Of a stretch of 12,598 nucleotides of DNA, positions 1 through 7,171 are shown piece by piece. Source of the DNA: JBBRLG01 sp038231495. Lineage in GTDB: Bacteria > Planctomycetota > Planctomycetia > Gemmatales > Gemmataceae. A model generated the notes under the pieces. That model ran no database searches and was not told the DNA's origin. It saw only the letters and a program-made list of their open reading frames with translations. The stretch spans positions 1 through 12,598 of the forward strand of contig JBBRLG010000178.1 of assembly GCA_038231495.1 (NCBI GenBank), in the 5' to 3' direction. Position 1 is the first letter of the stretch. Every line of letters starts with the position of its first letter. A program made the position numbers and the translations under genes.

Positions 1-85
1 AAGCGCCGAAGCTGGGCTTTCTGATTGGGACTAAGTCGTAACAAGGTAACCGTAGGGGAACCTGCGGTTGGATCACCTCCTTTCT
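1..85 (+). rRNA. rrs: 16S ribosomal RNA, 3' end (partial)
   Basis: This is the last part of a small-subunit rRNA gene, cut by the window start. It carries the near-universal helix 44/45 sequence around GTCGTAACAAGGTAACC (35-51) and ends with GGATCACCTCC, the anti-Shine-Dalgarno tail, near 70-85. The exact 3' end is set by analogy with other bacteria. No tRNA or 23S gene follows; a terminator lies about 90 bases downstream. The gene therefore appears to be transcribed on its own, as known for several planctomycetes. Confidence 0.97.
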
Positions 86-171
86 AAGGATGTTAGCAGT
101 CGGGTCTCACGGCCCGGCAAATCATCGTGTCCACATCAAACTTTTGGCTACGCTTCCAAGCTGTTTTAGAT

Positions 172-207
172 AACCCCGTCAGTCCGAAAGGACTGACGGG
201 GTTTTTT
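172..207 (+). terminator. Intrinsic terminator of the 16S rRNA gene
   Basis: A 12-bp perfect GC-rich stem (174-185 pairing with 190-201) is closed by a GAAA tetraloop (186-189) and followed by six T residues (202-207). Two further A-T pairs can extend the stem at its base. This is a textbook rho-independent terminator on the plus strand, and it shows that the 16S transcript stops before any 23S gene. Confidence 0.93.
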
Positions 208-208
208 A

Positions 209-255
209 TTGCCGCTTGCGGCGTTGCAAATGTCTTGCAACGCCGCAAGCGGCAA
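209..255. repeat. Perfect long inverted repeat, GCCGC(TT/AA)GCGGC family
   Basis: Two 21-base arms (209-229 and 235-255) are exact reverse complements around a 5-base spacer. Each arm contains the core GCCGCTTGCGGC or its complement (211-222 and 242-253), which is itself a small hairpin. The repeat sits just after the 16S terminator and 3 bases beyond the stop codon of the minus-strand ABC-F gene. Neither strand has a T-run directly after the stem, so it is a poor classical terminator. It looks more like a REP-type palindrome that may also end ABC-F transcription. A close single arm lies near 2214-2234. Confidence 0.8.
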
Positions 256-257
256 AT

Positions 258-2168
258 TCAATTCAACTCGACCGCCTCTTCCCAGTGTTCGTAGAGTTGT
301 TTCAACTTCACCTTCGTCGCCTCGAACGCACCCGTCGTTTCTTTGACTTTATCTCCATCCCTATACAAGTCCGGCGATGCCATCAGTGCTTCCAACTCGT
401 GCAACTCCTCTTCCGTGACCGCGATATCGTCCTCGATCTCCTCCACTTTGCGGTAAGGAAACCGGCGCTTCGCTTTCTCCTTCTTCGGCGTGCCGACGTT
501 ACTGTTCGTCGGCCGCGTCGGCACTGCTTCCTTCTTCTTCGGGCCAGCCGCCTTGGCCGCCTCTTGCTGGGCGCGCATCATCTCATAGGTGTCATAATTG
601 CCATAAATCACCTGCACGTTGCCGGTGCCGTCGAGCACCAGCAACAGGTCGATCACGCGGTTGAGGAAATAGCGGTCGTGGCTCACAACGATGCAAGTGC
701 CGTCGAACGCGAGCAATGCTTGTTCCAAGGCATCGCACGCCCATAAATCGAGGTGGTTCGTCGGCTCGTCCAACACCAGGACGTTCACGCCCTGGGCCAC
801 GAGCTTGGCCAGGGCCGCCCGACTCTTCTCGCCGCCGCTCAGTTCACCCACGCGCTGGTTGACTTGATCGCCCATCAGGCCGAAGCGGCCCAGCAGGTCG
901 CGCATGCCTTGTTCTACCGTATCGGGGTCCGACTCCGGCCACACGGCCCGGATGACGGGTTTGTCCTCGTCGAGCGATTTCAAATGCTGATCGTAATAGC
1001 CGAATTCGACGAGGTGGCCGCGCTGCACCTTGCCCGCGTCCGCGGCTTCGTCACCGAGCAGGACGCGCAAGAGCGTCGTCTTGCCGCTGCCGTTCGGTCC
1101 CATGATGCCGAGGCGCTTGCCGCGCGGCAGGTTGAAATTCAGATCCTTGAACAGCGGGCGGTCGTAGGCCTTGGTCAAGTCGTCCACTTGAAACACCACG
1201 TCGCCGGAGCGCCGCACCGACTCGAAATGCATCTGGGGTGAGGAGACCATTGTCGGCCGTTCGACGCGCTCGATCTTGTCGATCTGCTTTTGGCGCGAGG
1301 CCGCTTGTTTATGCAATTGGCCGTAATGCACCCGGCGGATGTACTCTTCTTGCTTCTCGATATACTCCCGTTGCGATTCGTACGCGCGCAACTCTTGCTC
1401 GTAGCGTTCCTGGCGCAGCCGCCAATACTGTTGGAAATTGCCGGGATAGCTGGAGATGCGGTTGGCGTGCATCTCGAATACCTTGGTCACAACGCGGTCG
1501 AGGAAATAGCGGTCGTGGCTGACGATGAGCATGGCTTCGGGTTGCTTGCTCAGGTACTCTTCGAGCCAGCGCGTCGTGTCGATGTCGAGGTGGTTGCTCG
1601 GTTCGTCGAGCAGCATCACGTCCGGGGCGGCGAGCAGGAGTTTCGCCAACATCAGCCGGCTCTGTTGCCCGCCACTGAAAGTGTCCACGCTGCGGGTAAA
1701 ATCCTCGGGACGGAAGCCGAGGCCTTGCAGCACTTCTTCAATGCGGTGATCGACGTGAAAGGCGTCGTGGTGGCTGAGCAGCTCGTGCAGCCGGTCGTAG
1801 CGGGCGGCAAGGCTTTTGCGTTCGGACTCGTCGGTCGCCTTGGCCAGCTTCTCGGCGGTGTGAATCATGTCGTCGTGGGCGCCGAGCAGTTCGTTGAGGG
1901 CGGTCTTCGCCTCGTCGAACAATGTGCGGCCCGGTGCGAATTCCGGCTGCTGGCGTAAGAGGGCGATGCGCGCCCCGGCGTGGTAGCGCACCTCGCCGTC
2001 GTCGGGTTTGTCGAGGCCGGCGAGGATACGCATGAGCGTGGTTTTGCCGACGCCGTTGGGACCGACCAAACCGACGCGCTCCCCGGCCTGCAACTCAAAG
2101 CCGACGTTCTCGAAAAGCGGCGCGGCGTCGAAGCCGCGCGAAAGTGACGAACAACTCAACAACAGCAT
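258..2168 (-). CDS. ABC-F family ATPase (ribosome-associated, Uup/EttA-like)
   Basis: The 636-residue protein has two ATP-binding cassettes and no membrane segment, which is the ABC-F layout. Cassette 1 has Walker A GPNGVGKTT (36-44), signature SGGQ (165-168), Walker B with LLDEPSNHLD (186-195) and the SHD switch (217-219). A charged linker, likely helical and matching the tRNA-contacting linker of the family, spans about 245-310. Cassette 2 has Walker A GPNGSGKTT (357-365), signature LSGGEKSR (443-450), Walker B LVLDEPTNHLD (464-474) and SHD (496-498). A Lys-rich stretch (543-569) leads into a C-terminal coiled coil (about 572-636) like that of Uup/YdiF. ABC-F proteins bind the ribosomal E site and act in translation or antibiotic protection; the exact subfamily is not resolved. 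An AGGA five bases before the ATG supports the start. All ATPase motifs are intact. Confidence 0.95.
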   Translation of the reverse strand: MLLLSCSSLSRGFDAAPLFENVGFELQAGERVGLVGPNGVGKTTLMRILAGLDKPDDGEVRYHAGARIALLRQQPEFAPGRTLFDEAKTALNELLGAHDDMIHTAEKLAKATDESERKSLAARYDRLHELLSHHDAFHVDHRIEEVLQGLGFRPEDFTRSVDTFSGGQQSRLMLAKLLLAAPDVMLLDEPSNHLDIDTTRWLEEYLSKQPEAMLIVSHDRYFLDRVVTKVFEMHANRISSYPGNFQQYWRLRQERYEQELRAYESQREYIEKQEEYIRRVHYGQLHKQAASRQKQIDKIERVERPTMVSSPQMHFESVRRSGDVVFQVDDLTKAYDRPLFKDLNFNLPRGKRLGIMGPNGSGKTTLLRVLLGDEAADAGKVQRGHLVEFGYYDQHLKSLDEDKPVIRAVWPESDPDTVEQGMRDLLGRFGLMGDQVNQRVGELSGGEKSRAALAKLVAQGVNVLVLDEPTNHLDLWACDALEQALLAFDGTCIVVSHDRYFLNRVIDLLLVLDGTGNVQVIYGNYDTYEMMRAQQEAAKAAGPKKKEAVPTRPTNSNVGTPKKEKAKRRFPYRKVEEIEDDIAVTEEELHELEALMASPDLYRDGDKVKETTGAFEATKVKLKQLYEHWEEAVELN

Positions 2169-2208
2169 GGCGGTCCTGAATTGTTGGCTAGGTCGTGGTC
2201 AGTTGGGT

Positions 2209-2234
2209 GCGGCTTGCAAAGCCGCAAGCGGCAA
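2209..2234. repeat. Second copy of the GCCGCAAGCGGC repeat, single arm
   Basis: Positions 2214-2234 match the right arm of the 209-255 inverted repeat with one mismatch in 21. The segment also folds as a small hairpin (2209-2215 with 2219-2225). It lies between two minus-strand genes, 5 bases after the TPR gene's stop and about 45 bases before the ABC-F start. The ABC-F gene is thus bracketed by copies of the same repeat. Confidence 0.65.
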
Positions 2235-2239
2235 TCGTC

Positions 2240-3298
2240 TCAAACACCGCCGCCCGGCGGCAGGGCGCGCACAAAGCGGTCGATCGCCAGTGGGTCGGCC
2301 CCGGCGGCCAGCGCTTTTTGGAACAGAACCCGCGCCTCGTCTTTGCGGCCGTCGAACCAGAGTTCGTAGCCGGAAAGGAAGAGCACAATGCCGTCGTTCG
2401 GATGGTGCGCCACCACGTCTTCGAGCCGCTGCAAGTGGTCGGGGTAGTTGGCCACATGGTCGCCGTACAGGTCGAGCGGGTGGAAGTTTGCCGCCGGCCA
2501 GGTCGGTTCCAGCACCATGCCTTCGTTGATCGCATCCACCGCGTCTTGATATTTGCCCAGCGCGAACAGCGCTTGCGCCAGCAGGAAGTTGGCCTGGGCG
2601 TCGGTGGGCAGCACGGTCGCGGCCTGGCGAAAACGCTGGGCGGCAAGGCCATACTCCGTATCGCCGAACGCCTTCTTGCCGAGCGCGATCAGCCGGGCGT
2701 TTTCGCCGCGCGGTTCGGGGTCGGGGTGGGGGATGCGCGCCGGCTCAACCGGCTTGGGCTGCGCGGGCTTGGGTGGTTCGGGCTTGGCGGGCGGGTCGGG
2801 TTGCAGCGGCTTGCCGGCCTTCGGGTCGGCGGGGCGCGGGTTGCCGACGTTTTCGGCGGGCTTGGGGCGTTCGGGCAGCGGACGCGGGTTGAGGGGAATT
2901 TCCGCCTCGCGGCGCGGCAGGATCGCCAGCGCGAGGTCATCGACGATAAAGGGCCCCGGTACTGCCGGTGGCAGGCGGTAGTTGATGACGGTGACGGGCG
3001 GCGGCACCCAGTAGGGGTTGACCAGGGGCGGATTCACCGGCCCGAAAAACGGCCCGAACAGCGGCGGCGCACAGACGGGGGCGAAGCCCTGAAAGGCGAT
3101 CGTGTTGACCGCGATTGAAACGGCGCTGTGATGTCTCCCGCGGGCGTAATTGAAGGAGACGCCGGAAACGCCGTAGTCGTAACCGGAGCCGTAGGGGTTG
3201 TAGCCGTAGGGGTTGTAATAGACGACGCCTTGCGCGCGCGCCGGGACCGCGGCAAGGGCCAGTCCCAATAACACGACCGACCAGCGAATGCGTCCCAT
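2240..3298 (-). CDS. Secreted proline-rich protein with TPR-like repeats
   Basis: The ATG at 3298 gives 352 residues and is preceded by AAAGGA nine bases upstream. Residues 1-22 are a signal peptide ending in PARAQ, so the protein is exported. A Tyr/Gly-rich stretch (27-43, with repeated NPYG) is followed by a hydrophobic Pro-rich segment (about 77-120) and a long Pro/Lys/Glu linker (133-197). The C-terminal part (about 200-345) reads as TPR-like helix pairs, for example around 203-236, 237-270 and 305-335. TPRs are protein-docking scaffolds; no catalytic residues are seen. The protein belongs to no family I can name and resembles planctomycete surface or periplasmic scaffold proteins. The open frame continues upstream to 3961, but a signal peptide, ribosome site and promoter all point to 3298. 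Confidence 0.85.
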   Translation of the reverse strand: MGRIRWSVVLLGLALAAVPARAQGVVYYNPYGYNPYGSGYDYGVSGVSFNYARGRHHSAVSIAVNTIAFQGFAPVCAPPLFGPFFGPVNPPLVNPYWVPPPVTVINYRLPPAVPGPFIVDDLALAILPRREAEIPLNPRPLPERPKPAENVGNPRPADPKAGKPLQPDPPAKPEPPKPAQPKPVEPARIPHPDPEPRGENARLIALGKKAFGDTEYGLAAQRFRQAATVLPTDAQANFLLAQALFALGKYQDAVDAINEGMVLEPTWPAANFHPLDLYGDHVANYPDHLQRLEDVVAHHPNDGIVLFLSGYELWFDGRKDEARVLFQKALAAGADPLAIDRFVRALPPGGGV

Positions 3299-3352
3299 GA
3301 GGCCTTGTCCTTTCAGGCTGCCGAGGATGCGGGCTGAGCGGAACCCAGGGAG

Positions 3353-3381
3353 ATTATCGAATGTAACGAGTCGGCGTGCAA
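3353..3381 (-). promoter_or_regulatory. Sigma-70-type promoter of the secreted TPR gene
   Basis: On the minus strand, TTGCAC (3381-3376) is separated by exactly 17 bases from GATAAT (3358-3353). These match the -35 and -10 consensus at four and five of six positions. Transcription would start near 3346, leaving a leader of about 48 bases before the ATG at 3298. Confidence 0.65.
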
Positions 3382-3496
3382 GGCGGAAGTTGCGGAAGGC
3401 ACCGGGTAGGGTGTGGCAAATGTTTCGGGGAGCGCAACGCTGCCTGCGCTCTCCCCCGAGGTGCCCGGCGAGCCATTCAGCGACGGCGGCAGCTTT

Positions 3497-3530
3497 TTCG
3501 CGTGCGCCAGCGTCCGCTGGCGCACGCGAA
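3497..3530. repeat. 34-bp palindrome
   Basis: Two 16-base arms (3497-3512 and 3515-3530) are exact reverse complements, separated only by TC. The core is GTGCGCCAGCG and its complement. A T-run lies before the structure on the plus strand and no T-run follows it on either strand, so it is not a classical terminator. It lies in the interior of the 3401-3844 interval and may be a REP-like element or a protein-binding site. Confidence 0.8.
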
Positions 3531-3546
3531 CGACACCCGGAAAGGC

Positions 3547-3720
3547 CGACCCTCGCCAATGTTAAATTCGTGGCGAGGGTCGAGATTGGCCAGGGTCGAT
3601 CCGGCGTCAGTGCTGATGCGTAAGAGCCTACTGATAAATGGTTTACGGCTGTCTTGCGCAGAGCGTTTGCGCCAAAGCGGTTCGACCCTCGCCATATGTG
3701 GATTGGCTTGGCTAGGGTCG
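3547..3720. repeat. Cluster of AGGGTCG/CGACCCT motifs
   Basis: CGACCCTCGCCA occurs at 3547-3558 and 3683-3694, and its reverse complement at 3571-3582, forming a 12-bp stem with a 12-base loop with the first copy. AGGGTCG recurs at about 3592-3598 and 3714-3720, each time preceded by a GATTGGC-like string. Two partly degenerate copies of a unit of roughly 40-55 bases are thus present, in direct orientation. Function is unknown; a clustered binding site or decayed repeat is possible. Confidence 0.6.
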
Positions 3721-3942
3721 GACAGGCCCGGTCGTCATTCAAAGGGGTCGCGGTTGGACAACGATTGGCACGCGCGGCGTGGCGGACGATTCCCCCCCGG
3801 CGACCACCCCACGGTCCCGAAACAGTTGCCACACCCGGCCGGGTATCGCGCGGCGGATTGGTTGCGGCAGAACCCCCGGAACGCGACGATCCCCCAGGTT
3901 GGCTACTCCGCCCGGAGGCCGTAGGCGTCGAATCAACTGCCC

Positions 3943-3994
3943 TTGTAGTGCCTTCGCGCATCGGTATAACGGTCGCGCCGCGAACGGTCGCGCC
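3943..3994 (+). promoter_or_regulatory. Candidate promoter of the SH3-domain gene with an overlapping 12-bp direct repeat
   Basis: TTGTAG (3943-3948) lies 16 bases before TATAAC (3965-3970), a weak -35 with a good -10. The 12-mer AACGGTCGCGCC occurs twice (3968-3979 and 3983-3994) with a 15-base period, the first copy overlapping the -10 box. This arrangement would suit an operator. The leader to the ATG at 4120 would be about 145 bases, and no other stronger promoter was seen in that leader. Confidence 0.4.
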
Positions 3995-4119
3995 TCCGCA
4001 CCGCGCTTCGGAGCAGGAACGAGCGCCTGGCCTTCATCTTCCCGACACTCGCGTGCCGAGAGAGAACGGGGACCGCCGCGCGACACGCCGCCGACGCCGG
4101 TCTCCGGGGAGAGTTGGCC

Positions 4120-5475
4120 ATGCGATTTGCACCCTTGCTTAGCGGACTAGTATTCACCTGTCTGTTCACCGGGCCGCTTTCGGCCCAAACTATCCTTTAC
4201 ACCGCCGTCGTCGGCCAGATCGACGCCGAGGTGCGCTGCAAGCCGGGCGACGGCCCGCTGACGTACGCGACCAACCGGCTTCGCGCCGGCGACCGCGTCG
4301 CAGTGGTCGAGGAACGTCCCGACGGCTGGACCGGCATCGTGCCGCCGGAAGGTTCGTTCAGCTACATCAACATGCGTTATTTGCAAAAGGTCGTCCAGAA
4401 CCAGTGCAACTGGATGGTCGTAACGGACCCCCAGATCAAGGTGCCCGTGATCGTCGGCAGTGCGCTGAAAGGCGACCGCCCGACGGTCGAAGGCATGCGC
4501 CTGGAGCGCGGCGCCCAGGTCCGCAGCCACTGGGAAGTCATTGAGGATAGCGACGGCAAATGGCTGCCCATCGAGCCGCCCGCGGGCGAGGTTCGCTACG
4601 TTCGCACGGACACGCTGCGCCGGACGGTGCCGCTTCAGGCCGTCGCCGCAGCGGTGCCGCAGCGGGAAATGGAACCGACCCAGGCGCGGAACGTCGCCCA
4701 GGTCATCCCGGCGAGCCAATCGACTTTCAATCCAGCCCCGGCGGCACCGGCACCGCGGGCGCCGCGACCGGTGCCGGAAAACTTGTGGAGCCGCGCCCAG
4801 CAGGCCGAACGCGCGGGCCGGATCGACCAGGCCATCGACATCTACAACCAGCTGTACCGCGAGAATTACAACACCGACCGCCCGGCGGCGGATTGGGCCG
4901 TGAGCCGCGCCGCTTATCTCAAGAACGGCCAGCGTCCAGTCGCGGCACGACCTGCGACGCCGGTGGTGCCGACGAACAACTACACCACCTACCCGCCGCA
5001 GACGAAACTGGTGCCGCTGCAAACGCAGGTGGACCCGCCGGCGACCACCGCCACGGCCAAGGGCGGCTTTGCCAACCCGCCGACGGCCGAAAAACCCGCG
5101 GTGCAACTCACTAGCCGCGTCGAGCCGGGGCGGTCGGACCGCGAACCGTCGGCCCAGTTGCACCCGCCGACGATTGACGCTGGGGCGACCTCCAACCAAT
5201 CGTTGACGGTCAGTTTGCCGGCCAACCCGAAGCTATACAACAGCGGTCCGGGCACCCTGGTGCGTGCCGGTCGGTCGGTCGAGAAAAGGCAGACGTACCG
5301 GCTCGATACGGGCGAGAACAATCCGACGTTGTACGTCACCGCAGGCCGCGGCATCGACCTGGAACAATTTCTAAATCAAAAAGTCGAGCTGATCGGCGAG
5401 GCTGAATATAGCGGCGAGCTGCGGGCCAACCACATGCGAGTGAACAAGGTGCAGCCGTTGGCCGCCAACCCCTGA
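4120..5475 (+). CDS. Secreted protein with two SH3-like domains and a C-terminal beta domain
   Basis: The ATG at 4120 has GGGGAG eight bases upstream; an in-frame TTG six bases earlier is too close to that site. The product has 451 residues with a signal peptide (1-23, ending LSAQ). Residues 27-92 and about 100-168 read as two bacterial SH3-like modules, with patterns such as VRCKPGDG, LRAGDRVAVVEE and WTGIVPPEGSFSYI, typical of peptidoglycan- or wall-binding domains. A Pro/Ala-rich linker (about 198-220) leads to a helical TPR-like hairpin (222-268, with AGRIDQAIDIYNQLY), then another Pro/Thr-rich linker (270-355) and a predicted beta domain (about 358-446) with Tyr- and Gly-rich strands. 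I infer an envelope protein that binds cell-wall material or partners; no enzyme motif is visible. It is divergent from the secreted TPR gene and shares a 29-bp upstream element with it. Confidence 0.85.
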   Translation: MRFAPLLSGLVFTCLFTGPLSAQTILYTAVVGQIDAEVRCKPGDGPLTYATNRLRAGDRVAVVEERPDGWTGIVPPEGSFSYINMRYLQKVVQNQCNWMVVTDPQIKVPVIVGSALKGDRPTVEGMRLERGAQVRSHWEVIEDSDGKWLPIEPPAGEVRYVRTDTLRRTVPLQAVAAAVPQREMEPTQARNVAQVIPASQSTFNPAPAAPAPRAPRPVPENLWSRAQQAERAGRIDQAIDIYNQLYRENYNTDRPAADWAVSRAAYLKNGQRPVAARPATPVVPTNNYTTYPPQTKLVPLQTQVDPPATTATAKGGFANPPTAEKPAVQLTSRVEPGRSDREPSAQLHPPTIDAGATSNQSLTVSLPANPKLYNSGPGTLVRAGRSVEKRQTYRLDTGENNPTLYVTAGRGIDLEQFLNQKVELIGEAEYSGELRANHMRVNKVQPLAANP

Positions 5476-5847
5476 TAACGTTCCGCGATCTTCGCTTCAA
5501 GGGCGCCGCGCCCCGCGCCGATAATACTACTGTCCTGCCGAAGAGTGTTTGCCCTGCTGCCCCCCCAGGCTGTGGCCGCAAGTGAGCGACGGATTGTTCG
5601 CCTGCGGCCGACCGACCCGGGATCCCGGCGTCCTGCACCATGCCCCGCCGCCGCTTCGTACCCTGACCCACCCTCCCTGATGTGTTCCCGCCGAAGCGGC
5701 ACCTTGTTTCGACCCCCGCGCCGGGGTCCCGCTTTTCTCTTCTCGCTGCCTGGAAAAAACCTTTCGCAAAACCTAGAACGATAAGGGTCGTCCGGCTCGC
5801 CCGGATACCCTTTTCTTTCGTTCCCCTTGCGAGGTCTGGTTTTAGCA
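5476..5847 (+). promoter_or_regulatory. 372-bp gap upstream of eno with a weak promoter candidate and a hairpin
   Basis: No convincing gene is present. TTCAAG (5496-5501) lies 18 bases before GATAAT (5520-5525), a weak -35 with a good -10; this would give eno a leader of more than 300 bases. A hairpin with arms GACCCC (5711-5716) and GGGGTC (5723-5728) is followed by a pyrimidine-rich tract and could be a weak terminator of the SH3 gene or a leader structure. A ribosome-site candidate GAGGT (5831-5835) lies 12 bases before the eno ATG. I looked for a fluoride riboswitch, sometimes found before eno, and did not recognise one. Confidence 0.3.
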
Positions 5848-7149
5848 ATGAGCAGCATCGAACGCATTCACGCGCGTGAGATTTTGGACAGCCGCGGCAA
5901 CCCAACGGTCGAGGTCGAGGTCGTCCTGGAAGACGGCTCGCTCGGCAACGCCGCCGTCCCCAGCGGCGCCAGCACCGGCGCCCACGAGGCCGTCGAGCTG
6001 CGCGACGGCGACAAGAAGCGCTACCTCGGTAAAGGCGTCCTCAAGGCCGTCGAGAACGTCAACGAGGTCATCGCGCCGCAGATCGCTGGCGAGGAGGCGC
6101 TCGATCAAGTGGCCGTCGATCGCCTCTTGCTGGAACTGGACGGCACCGAGAACAAGGGCAACCTCGGTGCCAACGCGCTGCTCGGCGTGTCGTTGGCGGT
6201 GGCGCACGCGGCGGCGCAATCGGTCGGGCTGCCACTGTTTCGCTACATCGGCGGCACCAACGCGCGTTACCTGCCGGTGCCGATGATGAACATCCTCAAC
6301 GGCGGCAAGCACGCCGACAACAACGTCGATTTCCAGGAATTCATGATTATGCCGCTCGGCGCGCCCAGCTTCCACGAAGCGCTGCGCATGGGTGCCGAGG
6401 TCTTTCACCATCTCAAAAAAGTGTTGCACGACCGCAACCTGAACACCGCGGTCGGCGACGAGGGCGGCTTTGCCCCGAACCTCAAGAGCAGCGACGAGGC
6501 CCTCGAAATCCTGGCGAAAGCGATCGAGCAGGCCGGTTACAAGCTAGGCACCGACATTTTCTTCGCACTCGACCCGGCGACGACGGAGTTGTTCGACGAG
6601 GCCAAGAAAAAGGGCAAGTCCGGCTATTGCTTCTTCAAGAGCCAGCCCGACCGCATCGCCACGTCCGACGAGATGATTGACCTGTGGAAGAACCTGTGCG
6701 ACCGCTGGCCGATCTGTTCGATCGAGGACGGCCTGGCCGAGGACGACTGGGGCGGCTGGCAGAAGCTCACGCGCGAGCTGGGCGGTAAGGTTCAGCTGGT
6801 GGGCGACGACCTGTTCGTGACGAACACCAAACGGCTCCAGGACGGCATCACCAAGCAGGCCGGCAACAGCATTCTCATCAAGGTGAACCAGATCGGCACG
6901 TTGACCGAGACGCTGGAGGCCATCGAACTGGCACGGCGTAACAGCTTCACGACGATCATCAGCCACCGCAGCGGCGAGACTGAAGATACGACGATTGCCG
7001 ACATTGCCGTCGCGACGAACGCCGGTCAAATCAAGACCGGCTCCGCCAGCCGCACCGACCGCGTGGCCAAGTACAACCAGCTTTTGCGCATCGAGGACCA
7101 CCTGGGCGAGTCGGCGAAATTCGGGGCGGAGTTGTGGCGGAAGAAATGA
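5848..7149 (+). CDS. eno: Enolase (phosphopyruvate hydratase)
   Basis: Enolase converts 2-phosphoglycerate to phosphoenolpyruvate in glycolysis, in the cytoplasm and with Mg2+. The 433-residue product has the normal family length and every expected site: the S39-G40-A41-S42 loop, H155 in GGKHADNN, E205 in GDEGGFAPN, metal ligands D242 (ALDPA), E293 (SIEDG) and D320/D321 (VGDDLF), catalytic K345 within the signature ILIKVNQIGTLTET (342-355), H373-R374-S375, and K396 in QIKTGS. The ATG at 5848 begins the typical N-terminus MSSIERIHAREILDSRGNPT; an upstream in-frame TTG at 5827 would add seven atypical residues. GAGGT lies 12 bases upstream, a rather long spacing. The gene stands alone, with long gaps on the upstream side. 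Confidence 0.99.
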   Translation: MSSIERIHAREILDSRGNPTVEVEVVLEDGSLGNAAVPSGASTGAHEAVELRDGDKKRYLGKGVLKAVENVNEVIAPQIAGEEALDQVAVDRLLLELDGTENKGNLGANALLGVSLAVAHAAAQSVGLPLFRYIGGTNARYLPVPMMNILNGGKHADNNVDFQEFMIMPLGAPSFHEALRMGAEVFHHLKKVLHDRNLNTAVGDEGGFAPNLKSSDEALEILAKAIEQAGYKLGTDIFFALDPATTELFDEAKKKGKSGYCFFKSQPDRIATSDEMIDLWKNLCDRWPICSIEDGLAEDDWGGWQKLTRELGGKVQLVGDDLFVTNTKRLQDGITKQAGNSILIKVNQIGTLTETLEAIELARRNSFTTIISHRSGETEDTTIADIAVATNAGQIKTGSASRTDRVAKYNQLLRIEDHLGESAKFGAELWRKK

Positions 7150-7171
7150 TCGTCTGTCGAGTATCGGAATT

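Larger units (their letters stand above)
3401..3844. repeat. Region bounded by a 29-bp imperfect inverted repeat; possible MITE or paired regulatory element
   Basis: A 29-base element occurs on the minus strand at 3429-3401 and on the plus strand at 3816-3844, with 25 of 29 positions identical. The shared core reads TTGCCACACCC and is preceded by CCCGAAACA. The copies enclose a 444-bp non-coding interval. Each copy also points toward the gene it precedes (TPR gene at 3298, SH3 gene at 4120). It could be a non-autonomous mobile element with terminal inverted repeats, or one regulatory motif used by two divergent genes. I see no clear target-site duplication. Together with the entries below, this accounts for most of the gene-free gap 3299-4119; no convincing ORF is present there. 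Confidence 0.55.

Noticed and set aside
86..171. Possible tRNA or spacer RNA after the 16S gene
   Set aside because: No cloverleaf or CCA end could be built, and a terminator follows directly.
216..1958. Long plus-strand frames of 162-222 residues opposite the ABC-F gene
   Set aside because: They are antisense shadows caused by high GC bias; the minus-strand frame has complete ABC-F motifs.
3299..3961. N-terminal extension of the TPR protein to 573 residues
   Set aside because: The extension has a low-complexity Arg/Pro/Ser composition, whereas ATG 3298 has a signal peptide, a ribosome site and a 17-bp-spaced promoter just upstream.
3376..4150. Plus-strand frames of 120-180 residues in the divergent gap
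   Set aside because: The translations are Arg/Pro-rich and without domain pattern, and they run through palindromes and repeats; no ribosome site was found.
5476..5847. Fluoride riboswitch upstream of eno
   Set aside because: Known in other bacteria at this place, but I could not find the conserved aptamer segments.
5336..5905. Minus-strand frames of 160-190 residues between the SH3 gene and eno
   Set aside because: They overlap the start of eno and the end of the SH3 gene, and the composition looks random.
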